DNA of 64,000 bases from Pseudomonas fluorescens (GTDB lineage Bacteria > Pseudomonadota > Gammaproteobacteria > Pseudomonadales > Pseudomonadaceae): positions 398,639 through 462,638 of the forward strand of contig NZ_CABVHK010000002.1 in NCBI RefSeq assembly GCF_902497785.1. The letters run 5' to 3'. The notes under the pieces were generated by a model that saw only the letters and a program-made list of their open reading frames with translations, ran no database searches and was not told the origin of the DNA. This document shows, one piece after another, positions 49,441 through 61,630 of the stretch. Made by a program: the position numbers and the translations under genes. Positions within the stretch are counted from its first letter, which is position 1; every line of letters starts with the position of its first letter.

Positions 49441-50560
49441 GGGCCACCTCCAGCGCGCTGCGGCGACTCGCCATCTTCAAGCGCAACGGCTCCCAGTAGA
49501 GCAAGCCCAGGCCGATGACCAGGAAAATTGCATGAACCCACCACAGGCCAAGCGCGGGCGGAATCTTGCCCTTTTCGAGGGCGCCGCGAGCGGCAATCAG
49601 GATGCTCAGGTAAGCCATATAAAGAAGAATCGCCGGCAGCAGCTTGAGAAAACGGCCCTGGCGCGGATTGACCCGCGACAGCGGCACCGCCATCAAGGTC
49701 ACGATAAACACCAGCAAAGGCAAGGACAGGCGCCATTGCAGCTCGGTGCGGGAACGGATGTCATCACTGCCCAGCAACGAGCGGGTGGTCATCGCATCGC
49801 GGTCGGTGACTTCGTCGCTGACGTCCGGCTTGGGCAACAGCACGCCGTACTCTTCGTATTTGATCGCACGGTAGTCGGCCTGCCCCGGATTACCGTCGTA
49901 GCGATAGCCGTTGTCGAGAATCAGGTAGCGGTTACCGTCGGGACGGATTTCCTGACGGCCCTTCTCGGCCACCAGCACGGAAATCCCGCGATCCTTCTTT
50001 TCGGAAGAGATGTTTTTTTGCGAAATAAACACGCCACCGAGGTGGATACGGTCATCCGTCAGCGTTTCGGTGTAGGTCACCCGGGTGCCGTCGCGCAGGG
50101 CCTGGAAGCGGCCCGGTTCGAGGGTATCGAATTCAGTCAGGGCGTCCTGCTTGTTCAACAGCAGCTGAAACTGATTCGCCCCTTGCGGCGCCAGGCTCAG
50201 GCTCAACCACGCTACCACCAGCGCCACGAGGGTGGCCGGGAACAGGGTCCAGACAAACAGGCGCTGCTGACTCATGCCGGTGGCGGAAAGCACGGTCATT
50301 TCGCTTTCAAGGTACAGCCGGCCGTACGCCAGCAGGATCCCGAGAAACAGGCCCAGCGGCAGGATCAACTGCAGGAAGCCCGGCAGACGAAAGCCCATGA
50401 TCAGAAACAGCGAGCCCGGATCCAGAAGGCCGGCAGCCGCCTGGGCGAGGTATTTGATGAAGCGTCCGCTCATGATGATGACCAGTAGCACGGCACTGAC
50501 GGCGCTCAGGGTCAACAGGACTTCGCGGGATAGGTAACGGAAGACGATCAAACCAGACAC
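49433..50560 (-). CDS. lptF: LPS export ABC transporter permease LptF
   Basis: Partner permease (375 aa) of LptG in LptB2FG. MSGLIVFRYLSREVLLTL, GRLYLESEMTVLSATGMSQQ and the C-terminal membrane block (LPAILLYMAYLSILI) fit the family; the periplasmic beta-jellyroll lies between about residues 125 and 260. It is the first gene of lptFG, diverging from pepA across a 758-nt region dominated by a tandem BIME array. Confidence 0.96.
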   Translation of the reverse strand: MSGLIVFRYLSREVLLTLSAVSAVLLVIIMSGRFIKYLAQAAAGLLDPGSLFLIMGFRLPGFLQLILPLGLFLGILLAYGRLYLESEMTVLSATGMSQQRLFVWTLFPATLVALVVAWLSLSLAPQGANQFQLLLNKQDALTEFDTLEPGRFQALRDGTRVTYTETLTDDRIHLGGVFISQKNISSEKKDRGISVLVAEKGRQEIRPDGNRYLILDNGYRYDGNPGQADYRAIKYEEYGVLLPKPDVSDEVTDRDAMTTRSLLGSDDIRSRTELQWRLSLPLLVFIVTLMAVPLSRVNPRQGRFLKLLPAILLYMAYLSILIAARGALEKGKIPPALGLWWVHAIFLVIGLGLLYWEPLRLKMASRRSALEVARG

Positions 50561-50698
50561 TCCAGGGTTGTCAGGCTAAGGCGGCCAAACAAGCAAACGT
50601 ATCAGGCAGCCCGCAAGACAGAGCCGCCGAAAAAAGTTGGCGCATTATCCTGTGATTGGGTGCGCCTGTCACTGCGCAATGCGCTGGAGCAAGGCCAG

Positions 50699-52809
<2,111 letters not shown>

Positions 52810-52829
52810 ACATCGCTTCACTGCCGACT

Positions 52830-52941
52830 GTAGGAGCGAGCTTGCTCGCGAAAAACTCAAGATCGCCGCGATTAACCTGGTTTCCCGCGTCATCGTTGAC
52901 GACCTTCGCGAGCAATCGAGCGTCGACCGGCTGCTCCTACA
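52830..52941. repeat. BIME (type B, right arm degenerate)
   Basis: Left arm GTAGGAGCGAGCTTGCTCGCG intact. The right arm is interrupted (GCGAGCAATCGAGCGTCGAC, then GGCTGCTCCTAC). The centre contains CGTCATCGTTGACGACC, as in other type B units. It lies between pepA and holC. Confidence 0.85.
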
Positions 52942-52973
52942 GACTCCGCAGAAGTTGATTCCAGGAACCTGCA

Positions 52974-53402
52974 ATGACCAAAGTCGACTTCTATATCCTG
53001 CCCAGCGCCGATCCTTCGGCGCGGCTGGATTTCGCCTGCAAACTCACGGAAAAAGCCTGGCGCATGGGCCACCGCATCTACCTGCATTGCAGCGATGCCG
53101 CCCAGCGCGATGAGCTCGATGCACGCTTGTGGGCCTTCAAAGGTGAAAGCTTCGTACCCCACGGTCCCGCCGAAAGCGAGCCGGACAGCTTGATCGTCCT
53201 GGGTCTGGGCGATGACTGCGGTCAACATCAGGACCTGCTGGTCAACCTTGACCTGAAAGTCCCGACCTTCGCCAAACAATTCGCCCGCGTGGCGGAAGTG
53301 GTGGTGGAAGATCCGGCGATACGCACGGCTGCGCGGGAGAGTTTTCGCTTCTACCGCGAACAGGGCTATCCTCTGCAAGATCACCGTTTACAGCGACTCT
53401 GA
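52974..53402 (+). CDS. holC: DNA polymerase III chi subunit
   Basis: Chi subunit (142 aa) of the clamp-loader complex, linking polymerase III holoenzyme to SSB. MTKVDFYILPSADPSARLDF, CKLTEKAWRMGHRIYLHC and GDDCGQHQDLLVNL are typical. It lies between pepA and valS in the usual gamma-proteobacterial order, with one small Pseudomonas-type gene following by 8 nt. Confidence 0.94.
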   Translation: MTKVDFYILPSADPSARLDFACKLTEKAWRMGHRIYLHCSDAAQRDELDARLWAFKGESFVPHGPAESEPDSLIVLGLGDDCGQHQDLLVNLDLKVPTFAKQFARVAEVVVEDPAIRTAARESFRFYREQGYPLQDHRLQRL

Positions 53403-53410
53403 GCATTCTG

Positions 53411-53800
53411 ATGGACACTCCAAAACCGCTGCAAAAGTCCGCGCACCTGCTGGATGACCTTGAGTCGATCCGCCAACTGCTCGGCGATGACAACCTGCAA
53501 CCGCCGCTGTTGACCGACACGGTCGAGGACGGCGATCAGGAACAGATTCCGATGTTGTTCGACACGGTCAGCGCCAGCCAGCCTACCGTCGAACCGACAC
53601 CACACGCCTGCGCCACCCACCCGGCACCCACCGCCAGCAAGGGCCCCGACGACCTGCTGCACCTGGACAGCGAACTGCGTGCCGCCGCGCAACTGATCAT
53701 GCAAGACGTGATCGACGACTTCGCCCCGCACATCGAAACCGAAATCAAACGTCGCCTCAGCGCACGGCTTGAGCGATTGCTTAGCCAGTACAACGACTGA
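53411..53800 (+). CDS. Hypothetical protein in the holC-valS operon
   Basis: Protein of 129 aa of unknown function, 8 nt after holC and so probably co-expressed. An acidic N-terminal part (LLDDLESIRQLLGDD) is followed by a Pro/Thr/Ala-rich linker (about 55-80), then a helical C-terminal segment (LDSELRAAAQLIMQDVIDD...RRLSARLERLLSQ). Some annotations label it a polymerase III chi-related protein because of position; I see no chi similarity. It may be a partner of the replisome or of ValS, but nothing shows this. Confidence 0.8.
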   Translation: MDTPKPLQKSAHLLDDLESIRQLLGDDNLQPPLLTDTVEDGDQEQIPMLFDTVSASQPTVEPTPHACATHPAPTASKGPDDLLHLDSELRAAAQLIMQDVIDDFAPHIETEIKRRLSARLERLLSQYND

Positions 53801-53823
53801 ACCACCTGCGGGGCCGAGCCTTT

Positions 53824-53962
53824 GTGGTGAGGGGATTTATCCCCGCTCGGCTGCGAAGCAGTCGCCAATCCTGTAGATACTTTACGGATGAAATGCTGGG
53901 GCTGCTTCGCAGCCCAACGGGGATAAATCCCCTCGCCACAGATAAATCCCCTCACCAGCCCC
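53824..53962. repeat. Long inverted repeat element (type D) plus extra half-arm
   Basis: Inverted pair GTGGTGAGGGGATTTATCCC ... GGGGATAAATCCCCTCGCCAC, followed directly by a further half-arm (GATAAATCCCCTCACCAGCC). It lies between the hypothetical gene and valS. Confidence 0.88.
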
Positions 53963-54067
53963 ACAATTTGCCCCTGTCCCCCCATCCGCACCCGCTCGCC
54001 CTATCCCCCATGCCCCGCTATACTCGTCGGCTTTTCCTGAATTACTGCCAATAGGGTCCCGCCGCGC

Positions 54068-56914
54068 ATGGACAAGACCTACCAGCCGCACGCCATTGAA
54101 ACTTCCTGGTACAACACCTGGGAGTCCGAGAATTACTTCGCCCCGCAAGGCGCGGGCGAGTCCTACACCATCATGATCCCGCCGCCGAACGTCACCGGCA
54201 GCCTGCACATGGGTCACGGTTTCAACAACGCGATCATGGACGCCCTGATCCGTTTCCGCCGCATGCAGGGCCGCAACACCCTGTGGCAGCCGGGCACCGA
54301 CCACGCCGGTATCGCCACGCAGATGCTGGTAGAGCGTCAACTCGAAGCCAAAGGCCAGAGCCGCCACGACCTGGGCCGCGAGAAATTTCTCGAGAAAATC
54401 TGGGAATGGAAAGATGAATCCGGCGGCAACATCAGCCGTCAGATCCGTCGCCTCGGCTCGTCCGTGGACTGGAGCCGCGAGCGCTTCACCATGGACGACG
54501 GCCTCTCGGAAGCCGTTAAAGAAGCCTTCGTGCGCCTGCACGAAGACGGTCTGATCTATCGCGGCAAGCGCCTGGTCAACTGGGACACCAAGTTGCACAC
54601 GGCGATTTCCGACCTCGAAGTGGAAAACCACGACGAGAAAGGTTTCCTGTGGAACCTGAAATACCCGCTGGCTGACGGCGCCAAAACCGCTGAAGGCAAC
54701 GACTACCTGATCGTCGCGACCACTCGCCCGGAAACCATGCTCGGCGACTCCGCCGTGGCCGTGAACCCGAACGACGAACGTTACCAGGCCCTGATCGGCA
54801 AGTTTGTCGAGCTGCCGCTGGTCGGCCGCCGCATTCCGATCATTGCCGACGATTACTGCGACCCGGAATTCGGCACCGGCTGTGTGAAAATCACCCCGGC
54901 CCACGATTTCAACGACTACGAAGTCGGCAAGCGCCACAACCTGCCGCTGCTGAACATCTTCGACAAGAACGCCGCCGTTCTGCCGGCCTGTCAGGTGTTC
55001 AACCTCGACGGCACGCTGAACGAGAGCATCGACGGCAAGATCCCGGCCGAATACGTCGGCCTCGACCGCTTCGAAGCGCGCAAGCAGATTGTGGCGGCGT
55101 TCGACGCTGCCGGCCTGCTGGTCAGCGTCAACGATCACGCCCTGAAAGTGCCGAAAGGCGACCGTTCCGGGACCATCATCGAGCCGTGGCTGACCGACCA
55201 GTGGTACGTGTCGACCAAGCCGTTGGCCGAGCCTGCGATTGCCGCCGTTGAAGACGGCCGCATCCAGTTCGTGCCAAAACAGTACGAAAACATGTACTTC
55301 TCGTGGATGCGCGACATTCAGGACTGGTGCATCAGCCGTCAGCTGTGGTGGGGTCACCGGATTCCGGCCTGGTACGACGAGTCGGGCAAAGTCTACGTCG
55401 GTCGCGACGAAGCCGAAGTACGGGCCAAGCACAACCTCGGGCCGGACGTTGCGCTGCAACAGGACAACGACGTTCTCGACACCTGGTTCAGTTCCGGCCT
55501 GTGGACATTCTCGACGCTGGGCTGGCCTGAGCAGACCGAATTCCTGAAGAAATTCCACTCCACCGACGTGCTGGTGACGGGCTTCGACATCATTTTCTTC
55601 TGGGTTGCCCGGATGATCATGCTCACCATGCATTTGGTGAAGAACGAAGACGGCACACCGCAGGTTCCGTTCAAGACCGTTTATGTGCACGGTCTGGTCC
55701 GCGATGGCCTCGGCCAGAAGATGTCCAAGTCCAAGGGCAACGTCCTTGACCCGCTGGACATCATCGACGGCATCGAACTGGAAGCGCTGGTGGAAAAACG
55801 CACCTCGGGCATGATGCAGCCGAAACTGGCGAAGAAGATCGAGAAGCAGACCCGCGACGAATTCGCCGACGGCATCGCCAGCTACGGCACCGACGCCCTG
55901 CGCTTCACCTTCTGCTCGCTGGCGTCCACCGGTCGCGACATCAAGTTCGACATGGGTCGCGTCGAAGGCTATCGCAACTTCTGCAACAAAATCTGGAACG
56001 CCGCGCGCTACGTGCTGGACAAGGGCGAAGACTGCGGCCAGAACGGCGAAGCCTATGAGCTGTCGCTGGCGGATCGCTGGATTATCTCGCAGCTGCAACG
56101 CACCGAAGCCGAAGTGACCCGTCAACTCGACCAGTTCCGCTTCGACCTCGCGGCGCAAGCCTTGTACGAGTTCATCTGGAACCAGTATTGCGACTGGTAC
56201 CTGGAGCTTTCCAAGCCTGTGCTGTGGGACGAAAACGCTCCGGTCGAACGCCAGCGCGGCACCCGTCGCACGCTGGTTCGCGTACTGGAAGTCGCGCTGC
56301 GTCTGGCGCACCCGTTCATGCCGTTCATCACCGAAGAAATCTGGCAGCGCATCGCGCCGCTGGCCGGCGTCGAAGGCAAGACGATCATGCTGCAGCCTTG
56401 GCCAGTGGCCAATGAAGAGCGCATCGACCCGGCCGCCGAGAACGACATCGAGTGGCTCAAGGAACTGATGCTCGGCACGCGCAACATCCGTGGCGAGATG
56501 AACATCGGTCCGGGCAAGCCGCTGAACCTGTTCTTGAAAAACGTCAGCGTCGAAGATCAGCGGCGTCTCACCGAGAACGAAGCGCTGCTGAAGAAACTGG
56601 CGCGCCTCGAGTCGATCACCGTACTGGCTGCCGGCGAAGAAGCACCGCTGTCCGCCACCGCGCTGGTGGGTGAGATGGAAGTGCTGGTGCCGATGGCCGG
56701 CCTGATCGACAAGGACGCCGAACTGGCGCGCCTGGACAAGGAAATCCTGCGCTTGCAGGGTGAAGTCCAGCGTGTGGGCGGCAAGCTGTCCAATGCCGGT
56801 TTCGTCGACAAGGCCCCGGCCGAAGTCATCGAGAAAGAACGCGCCAAGCTGGCCGAAGCTGAACAGGCTTTGGGCAAGCTGGCCGAGCAGCATGCGCGGA
56901 TTGCCAGTTTGTAA
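54068..56914 (+). CDS. valS: Valyl-tRNA synthetase
   Basis: Class I synthetase (948 aa) that charges tRNA-Val. HIGH-type motif [17 protein letters not shown] (38-54), editing (CP1) domain in the middle ([17 protein letters not shown]), KMSKS at about 551-555 ([10 protein letters not shown]), anticodon-binding domain, and a C-terminal coiled-coil arm (about 880-948). It is complete and followed by a strong terminator. Confidence 0.98.
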   Translation: MDKTYQPHAIETSWYNTWESENYFAPQGAGESYTIMIPPPNVTGSLHMGHGFNNAIMDALIRFRRMQGRNTLWQPGTDHAGIATQMLVERQLEAKGQSRHDLGREKFLEKIWEWKDESGGNISRQIRRLGSSVDWSRERFTMDDGLSEAVKEAFVRLHEDGLIYRGKRLVNWDTKLHTAISDLEVENHDEKGFLWNLKYPLADGAKTAEGNDYLIVATTRPETMLGDSAVAVNPNDERYQALIGKFVELPLVGRRIPIIADDYCDPEFGTGCVKITPAHDFNDYEVGKRHNLPLLNIFDKNAAVLPACQVFNLDGTLNESIDGKIPAEYVGLDRFEARKQIVAAFDAAGLLVSVNDHALKVPKGDRSGTIIEPWLTDQWYVSTKPLAEPAIAAVEDGRIQFVPKQYENMYFSWMRDIQDWCISRQLWWGHRIPAWYDESGKVYVGRDEAEVRAKHNLGPDVALQQDNDVLDTWFSSGLWTFSTLGWPEQTEFLKKFHSTDVLVTGFDIIFFWVARMIMLTMHLVKNEDGTPQVPFKTVYVHGLVRDGLGQKMSKSKGNVLDPLDIIDGIELEALVEKRTSGMMQPKLAKKIEKQTRDEFADGIASYGTDALRFTFCSLASTGRDIKFDMGRVEGYRNFCNKIWNAARYVLDKGEDCGQNGEAYELSLADRWIISQLQRTEAEVTRQLDQFRFDLAAQALYEFIWNQYCDWYLELSKPVLWDENAPVERQRGTRRTLVRVLEVALRLAHPFMPFITEEIWQRIAPLAGVEGKTIMLQPWPVANEERIDPAAENDIEWLKELMLGTRNIRGEMNIGPGKPLNLFLKNVSVEDQRRLTENEALLKKLARLESITVLAAGEEAPLSATALVGEMEVLVPMAGLIDKDAELARLDKEILRLQGEVQRVGGKLSNAGFVDKAPAEVIEKERAKLAEAEQALGKLAEQHARIASL

Positions 56915-56929
56915 GGGTAAATCGCACTG

Positions 56930-56961
56930 AAAAAGGGAGGCCAGATTGGCCTCCCTTTTTT
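56930..56961 (+). terminator. Intrinsic terminator after valS
   Basis: AAAAAGGGAGGCCA-GAT-TGGCCTCCCTTTTTT, perfect stem and T tract, 16 nt beyond the valS stop. Confidence 0.95.
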
Positions 56962-56987
56962 GTCTCCAAACCCCACAGATCCCCTGT

Positions 56988-57070
56988 GTAGGAGCTGCCG
57001 CAGGCTGCGATCTTTTGCATTTATTTTTTTAAAACAAGATCAAAAGATCGCAGCCTGCGGCAGCTCCTAC
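56988..57070. repeat. REP inverted pair (type A, CCGCAGG variant)
   Basis: Inverted type A cores in which both arms carry GCCGCAGGCTG instead of GCCGAAGGCTG, so the arms have changed together. It lies between valS and rlmF. Confidence 0.9.
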
Positions 57071-57165
57071 AGGGGGATTTGCAGTGTTTGTCACAATTGG
57101 GTTCACAACGCCTGGATGTGGGACAATACCCGCCACTTTCAGCCATACCCGAATCGATCACACCC

Positions 57166-58188
57166 ATGAACGCCCCTCGCACACCCCGCCCCGCGCGCAA
57201 GAAGCCTGATTCCGCCACCCCGGCCAAAGCCGTGGAACCGCGTGAAAAGGCCAGCCTGCACCCGCGCAATCGCCATCAGGGTCGCTACGACTTCCCGGCG
57301 CTGATCAAAACCACGCCGGAGCTGGCGAAGTTCGTGATCATCAATCCGTATGGCAAGGAAAGTATCGACTTCGCCAGCCCGGACGCGGTGCGCGTGTTCA
57401 ACCGGGCGCTGCTGAAATCGTTCTACGGCATCGCCCACTGGGACATTCCGGCAGACTACCTCTGCCCGCCAGTGCCGGGGCGTGCCGATTACGTGCACTT
57501 TCTGGCCGACCTGCTGGCCAGCGTCAACGACGGCGAAATCCCGCGTGGCGCGCCGGTCAAGGTGCTCGACATCGGCATGGGCGCCAACTGCGTCTATCCG
57601 TTGATCGGTTACAGCGACTACCGCTGGCACTTCCTCGGCTCGGAAATCGACCCGACAGCCGTGGCCGCCGCCAAAGCCATCGTGCAGTCCAATGGCCTGA
57701 ACAAGGCCATCCAGTTGCGCCAGCAAAGCAATCCCAAGCACATCCTGCTGGGCCTGCTCGAACCCGGCGAACGCTTCGACCTGACCATGTGCAACCCGCC
57801 CTTCCATGCTTCGATGGACGAAGCGACCAAGGGCAGCGAGCGCAAATGGCGCGCCCTGGGCCGTGCCGACCCGAAACGCAAGTTGCCGGTGCTGAACTTT
57901 GGCGGCCAGTCTGCCGAACTGTGGTGTGAAGGTGGCGAATTGCGGTTTGTGACGCAACTGATCGCCGAGAGCGCGCACTTTCAGCACAAAGTGCTGTGGT
58001 TCAGCACCCTGGTCTCGAAAGCCTCAAACCTGCCTTCGATCCAGACCGCGCTGAAAAAGGCCGGCGTGCTGGAAAGCCAGGTGGTGGAAATGTCTCAGGG
58101 ACAGAAGCAAAGCCGCTTCGTCGCCTGGACCTTCCAGACCAAATCCGAACAACAGGTGTGGCGCGAGCGTTGGGCGCGTAAAAGCTGA
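57166..58188 (+). CDS. rlmF: 23S rRNA (adenine1618-N6)-methyltransferase
   Basis: SAM-dependent methyltransferase (340 aa) that makes m6A1618 in 23S rRNA. The basic N-terminal tail is followed by [15 protein letters not shown], the SAM-binding loop [16 protein letters not shown] and the catalytic NPPF motif ([10 protein letters not shown]), as in the YbiN family. ATG 57166 is used; the longer frame from 57079 carries no homology. It is a single gene with REP pairs on both sides. Confidence 0.94.
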   Translation: MNAPRTPRPARKKPDSATPAKAVEPREKASLHPRNRHQGRYDFPALIKTTPELAKFVIINPYGKESIDFASPDAVRVFNRALLKSFYGIAHWDIPADYLCPPVPGRADYVHFLADLLASVNDGEIPRGAPVKVLDIGMGANCVYPLIGYSDYRWHFLGSEIDPTAVAAAKAIVQSNGLNKAIQLRQQSNPKHILLGLLEPGERFDLTMCNPPFHASMDEATKGSERKWRALGRADPKRKLPVLNFGGQSAELWCEGGELRFVTQLIAESAHFQHKVLWFSTLVSKASNLPSIQTALKKAGVLESQVVEMSQGQKQSRFVAWTFQTKSEQQVWRERWARKS

Positions 58189-58197
58189 GAACACATT

Positions 58198-58276
58198 AAA
58201 AGATCGCAGCCTCCGGCAGCTCCTACAAGGTTTGGGTATTTCCCTGTAGGAGCTGCCGAAGGCTGCGATCTTTTTT
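58198..58276. repeat. REP inverted pair (type A)
   Basis: Inverted type A cores, the left with CTCCGGCAG, ending in a run of seven T. It starts 10 nt after the rlmF stop. Confidence 0.9.
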
Positions 58277-58305
58277 TGGCGACGCCGTCGCCAAATAGCA
58301 GGCAC

Positions 58306-58347
58306 AAAAAAACCGTGCCCGGATCGCTCCGGAGCACGGTTTTTTTT
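58306..58347 (-). terminator. Intrinsic terminator after the HU gene
   Basis: Stem ACCGTGC(TCCGGA)... / ...GCACGGT flanked by A and T runs of 7-8, just beyond the HU stop on the minus strand. Confidence 0.92.
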
Positions 58348-58355
58348 ACTGCGTC

Positions 58356-58637
58356 TTACTTGTTAACAGCGTCGGTCAGGCCTTTGGCCACAACCAGCTT
58401 GATAACTTTCTTGGCAGCGATTTCGATGGCAGCGCCAGTCGAAGGGTTACGGCCAGTACGGGCAGGGCGCTCAGTCACTTTCAGTTTGCCGATACCTGGC
58501 AGAGTGATTTCGCCGCCGTTTTCCAGCTGATCGGCAACGATTTGGCCCAGTTGGTCCAGAGCGTTACGCGCGGTGGTTTTTGGCGCGTCGATAGCTTCAG
58601 CGATGTCGGCGATCAGTTGGTCTTTAGTAAGAGCCAT
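58356..58637 (-). CDS. HU-family nucleoid DNA-binding protein
   Basis: Histone-like protein of 93 aa. N-terminal MALTKDQLIADIAEAI, dimer core LDQLGQIVADQLENG, DNA-contacting arm (KLKVTERPARTGRNPSTG) with the intercalating RNP, and a Lys-rich C terminus. Pseudomonas has several HU paralogues; by position next to valS it is probably the HupN-type copy (recollection, not proven). The start is ATG 58637; upstream in-frame residues are not HU-like. It has its own terminator. Confidence 0.95.
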   Translation of the reverse strand: MALTKDQLIADIAEAIDAPKTTARNALDQLGQIVADQLENGGEITLPGIGKLKVTERPARTGRNPSTGAAIEIAAKKVIKLVVAKGLTDAVNK

Positions 58638-58952
58638 GTAGTGTTCCTTCCCTATCAAATTCATATGGATTGCAGAGTGCAGTGTCAGCCATCGAGCCCG
58701 ATCTTCTGGATCTGGCACCCTCGGCCAATAACCACGGGATCGGGGTTATAGATACCGAAATCAGGGTTTGGTTCGACCTGACAAATGCTGAATGCACGCT
58801 TAACGCAGTGACTTCGCGTAAGACCGGGCAAAACTAGCACAGCGACGGGGAAATATCCGCCTCTAGCTACCCATTTGGTCAGCTTTATTGCTCTAAAACG
58901 GGAAAAAACTGCATAAGCACCGCCCGACACCCCAAAATTGCCTCTACCCCCC
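58638..58952. other. Intergenic region upstream of the HU gene
   Basis: About 315 nt with no gene that I can support. It must hold the HU promoter; I see TATAAC and TTGTCA-like hexamers but not at proper spacing. It is AT-richer towards the REP pair at 58953. Confidence 0.4.
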
Positions 58953-59036
58953 CGTAGGAGCTGCCGAAGGCTGCGATCTTTTGATCTTACTTTTAAAAAT
59001 CAAAGTCAAAAGATCGCAGCCTTCGGCAGCTCCTAC
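58953..59036. repeat. REP inverted pair (type A)
   Basis: Two perfect inverted type A cores with an AT-rich loop, upstream of yejK. Confidence 0.92.
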
Positions 59037-59122
59037 AGGAAGACGCGCTACGGTACACTTGGCGCTTTTCGGGAGCCTGCCCTGCTCTCTCCAACCAGCC
59101 GCTTCAAACAGCCGAGAAACCC

Positions 59123-60127
59123 ATGCCGATCCGTCATTGCATCGTCCACCTGATCGACAAAAAACCCGACGGCACGCCCGCAGTTCTGCATGCCCGCGAC
59201 TCTGAACTGGCCGAGTCGAGCGCCATCGAAAACATGCTGGCCGACCTCAACGAGAGCTACAACGCCAAACAAGGCAAGGCCTGGGGGTTTTTCCATGCCG
59301 AGTCCGGGGCGCATCCCTTCAGCGGCTGGCTGAAGGAATACCTCGACGGCGGCAAGGATTTCACCGCGTTCAGCCGTGTGGCGGTGGAACACCTGCAGAA
59401 GCTGATGGAAGAGTCGAACCTCTCCGTGGGCGGCCACGTGCTGTTTGCGCATTATCAGCAAGGCATGACCGATTACCTGGCAATCGCGCTGCTGCACCAC
59501 AGTGAAGGCGTTGCAGTGACCGATCAACTGGACGTGACCCCGTCGCGTCACCTGGACCTGGGGCAATTGCACCTGGCGGCGCGGATCAACGTGTCCGAGT
59601 GGCAAAACAACAAGCAATCCAGGCAGTACATTTCGTTTATCAAAGGCAAGAACGGCAAAAAGGTCTCGGAGTATTTCCGCGACTTCATCGGTTGCCAGGA
59701 AGGGGTCGACGGCCCCGGCGAAACCCGCACCCTGCTCAAAGCCTTCAGCGATTTTGTGGAAAGCGAAGACCTGCCGGAAGAGTCCGCCCGCGAGAAAACC
59801 AAGACCCTGGTGGATTACGCCAGCAGCCAGGCCAAACTCGGCGAGCCGATGGGCCTCGAAGAACTCTCGGAGCTGATCGACGAAGAACGCCCGAAAGCCT
59901 TCTACGATCACATCCGCAACAAGGACTACGGTTTGTCACCGGAGATCCCGGCAGACAAACGCACCCTGAACCAGTTCCGCCGCTTCACCGGCCGCGCTGA
60001 AGGCTTGTCGATCAGTTTCGAAGCGCACCTGCTGGGCTCGAAGATCGAATACGACGAAGAAGCCGGCACGCTGATCATCAAGGGCTTGCCGACGCAGCTG
60101 ACCGATCAGCTCAAGCGACGCAACTGA
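59123..60127 (+). CDS. yejK: Nucleoid-associated protein YejK/NdpA
   Basis: 37-kDa nucleoid-associated protein family member (334 aa): [55 protein letters not shown] and the C-terminal [21 protein letters not shown]. coli YejK interacts with topoisomerases; its precise role is unclear. Its TGA overlaps the ATG of the glutaredoxin-like gene (TGATG), so they are coupled. Confidence 0.94.
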   Translation: MPIRHCIVHLIDKKPDGTPAVLHARDSELAESSAIENMLADLNESYNAKQGKAWGFFHAESGAHPFSGWLKEYLDGGKDFTAFSRVAVEHLQKLMEESNLSVGGHVLFAHYQQGMTDYLAIALLHHSEGVAVTDQLDVTPSRHLDLGQLHLAARINVSEWQNNKQSRQYISFIKGKNGKKVSEYFRDFIGCQEGVDGPGETRTLLKAFSDFVESEDLPEESAREKTKTLVDYASSQAKLGEPMGLEELSELIDEERPKAFYDHIRNKDYGLSPEIPADKRTLNQFRRFTGRAEGLSISFEAHLLGSKIEYDEEAGTLIIKGLPTQLTDQLKRRN

Positions 60128-60477
60128 TGCTCGGCGGCGTGCTGAAGAAATTCCTGCTGATCCTGCTGGTGGTGGTGGTCTATCAGAACTGGGGCAAGAT
60201 CGAGCGGGTGTTCAACCCATCGCAGGTGGTGTCGGAACAGACCCAGGCCAAGGCCGACGTCGTGCTCTATGCCACTGAATGGTGCGGGTACTGCAAACTG
60301 ACCCGGCGTTTTCTCGATCAGAAAGGTATTCCGTACAAAGAATTCGATATCGAGAAAGATGCCGAGGCGCGCAAGGCATATGAAGCGCTGGGCGGCGGCG
60401 GGATTCCGATCATTGATGTAAACGGAACGTTGATTCGCGGGTATGACCCGGATGCAATCCTCGCAGCCCTGAAATAG
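60127..60477 (+). CDS. Membrane-anchored glutaredoxin-family protein
   Basis: Protein of 116 aa with an N-terminal hydrophobic anchor (about 7-20, KKFLLILLVVVVY) and a glutaredoxin domain with redox motif C53-G-Y-C56 (YATEWCGYCKLTRRF) and the cis-Pro loop GGIPIIDVNG. The basic residues before the anchor (KK) and the acidic or polar residues after it make the orientation ambiguous. CGYC is unusual for glutaredoxins (CPYC/CGFS). It may serve as a thiol reductant at the membrane. It is coupled to yejK. Confidence 0.87.
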   Translation: MLGGVLKKFLLILLVVVVYQNWGKIERVFNPSQVVSEQTQAKADVVLYATEWCGYCKLTRRFLDQKGIPYKEFDIEKDAEARKAYEALGGGGIPIIDVNGTLIRGYDPDAILAALK

Positions 60478-60500
60478 CTTTCAGAAACCACACCAACCCT

Positions 60501-60594
60501 GTGGTGAGGGGATTTATCCCCGTTGGGCTGCGAAGCGGCCCCAAAAAACAGGGACTGCTGCGCAATCCAACGGGGATAAATCCCCTCACCACAG
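60501..60594. repeat. Long inverted repeat element (type D)
   Basis: Inverted arms GTGGTGAGGGGATTTATCCC / GGGATAAATCCCCTCACCAC with a 15-nt centre, between the convergent glutaredoxin-like and GST genes. Confidence 0.92.
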
Positions 60595-60606
60595 GTTTGT
60601 GTTGTG

Positions 60607-61542
60607 TCAGCGTTTTTCGATACGAAACCCAAACCGCGGAAAGTGCACATGCACCACACCGCCACGTTCGTCTTCTCGGCGCACAATCAATTCTTCGCGA
60701 CCCGCAAACAACAGCTCTCCTGCCACCGGATCAACACCGTAATCAGTCGCGGCGATGACCACCTGCTGTCCCGCCTCAAAACCATTCGGTTCATCGAACT
60801 GCTCATCCGGCAGCGCCGCGGGCGTGGCGTCGCGCGCCACTACCAACGCTTCCTCTGACGTCATCTCGCTGGACGCGCCATGACCGAAGCCCAACACCCG
60901 CGCATACCAAGCGGCGACCGCCGGGTATGCATCGACCAACGGCGCAGTCACCGGAGTCGCCTTGAGGAACCACAGACAATGTGCCAAGGCGAAATCGGCA
61001 ATCGACGGCTCGCCGAACAGGAAGTCCCCCTGCTCGCGCTGAAGCTGTTGCTCCAGACGCGCCATGATCGTCGGCCATTGATGCCGCGCCTGCTCGGCCG
61101 ACAACTTCGTCGCGCTACCGCCACTGAACAGCCCGGCGCGATCAGCGAGGAACGCTTTGATGGCTTCCGGCGGCAGATGGCCGAAACGCACCGCGACCGA
61201 TTCCGGCTGAAACACCAGGCTGACAGCGTGCTGGAACACCACCGAATCGGCCCACGCGGCGAAGGTCGCGGCAATCATTTCCTGACCTTCCGGAAAGAAC
61301 GCCGGTAGCGCTTTTTCCTCCTCCAAACGACGGGCAATCAACGACGTGTCGCAGTAAATATCCGCGCCAATCTGCAACACCGGCGTCTTGCGATAGCCAC
61401 CGGTCAATGCCGTCAGATCAGGTTTGGGCATCACCGGCGAGATCTTCACCGAGCGCCAGGACAACCCCTTGAAGCCCAGCAACAGGCGGGCCTTCTCGGC
61501 GAAGGGGGACGTCGGGTAATGATGAAGAATCAACTCGGACAT
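60607..61542 (-). CDS. Glutathione S-transferase family protein
   Basis: GST-fold protein of 311 aa: N-terminal thioredoxin-like domain (HHYPTSPFAEKARLLLGFKG, KTPVLQIGADIYCDTSLIAR), a helical GST-C domain (about 90-200), then an extra C-terminal region of ~80 residues (VAGELLFAGREELIVRRED) that most GSTs lack. The N-terminal catalytic position is Ser rather than Cys (PTSPFAEK). The substrate is unknown. It is convergent with the glutaredoxin-like gene. Confidence 0.88.
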   Translation of the reverse strand: MSELILHHYPTSPFAEKARLLLGFKGLSWRSVKISPVMPKPDLTALTGGYRKTPVLQIGADIYCDTSLIARRLEEEKALPAFFPEGQEMIAATFAAWADSVVFQHAVSLVFQPESVAVRFGHLPPEAIKAFLADRAGLFSGGSATKLSAEQARHQWPTIMARLEQQLQREQGDFLFGEPSIADFALAHCLWFLKATPVTAPLVDAYPAVAAWYARVLGFGHGASSEMTSEEALVVARDATPAALPDEQFDEPNGFEAGQQVVIAATDYGVDPVAGELLFAGREELIVRREDERGGVVHVHFPRFGFRIEKR

Positions 61543-61630
61543 GCTCGGCTCCGCCGCACGGAAAAGGAATTCGCAGCTTAGCGTGCAAAGCTCGGGCAGC
61601 CTACGGGTCTGCCTGATGGGAACTGATCAA

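Noticed and set aside
53882..56893. Open frame of about 1000 codons opposite valS
   Set aside because: Antisense shadow of valS; it even runs into the type D repeat at its end. No recognisable domain.
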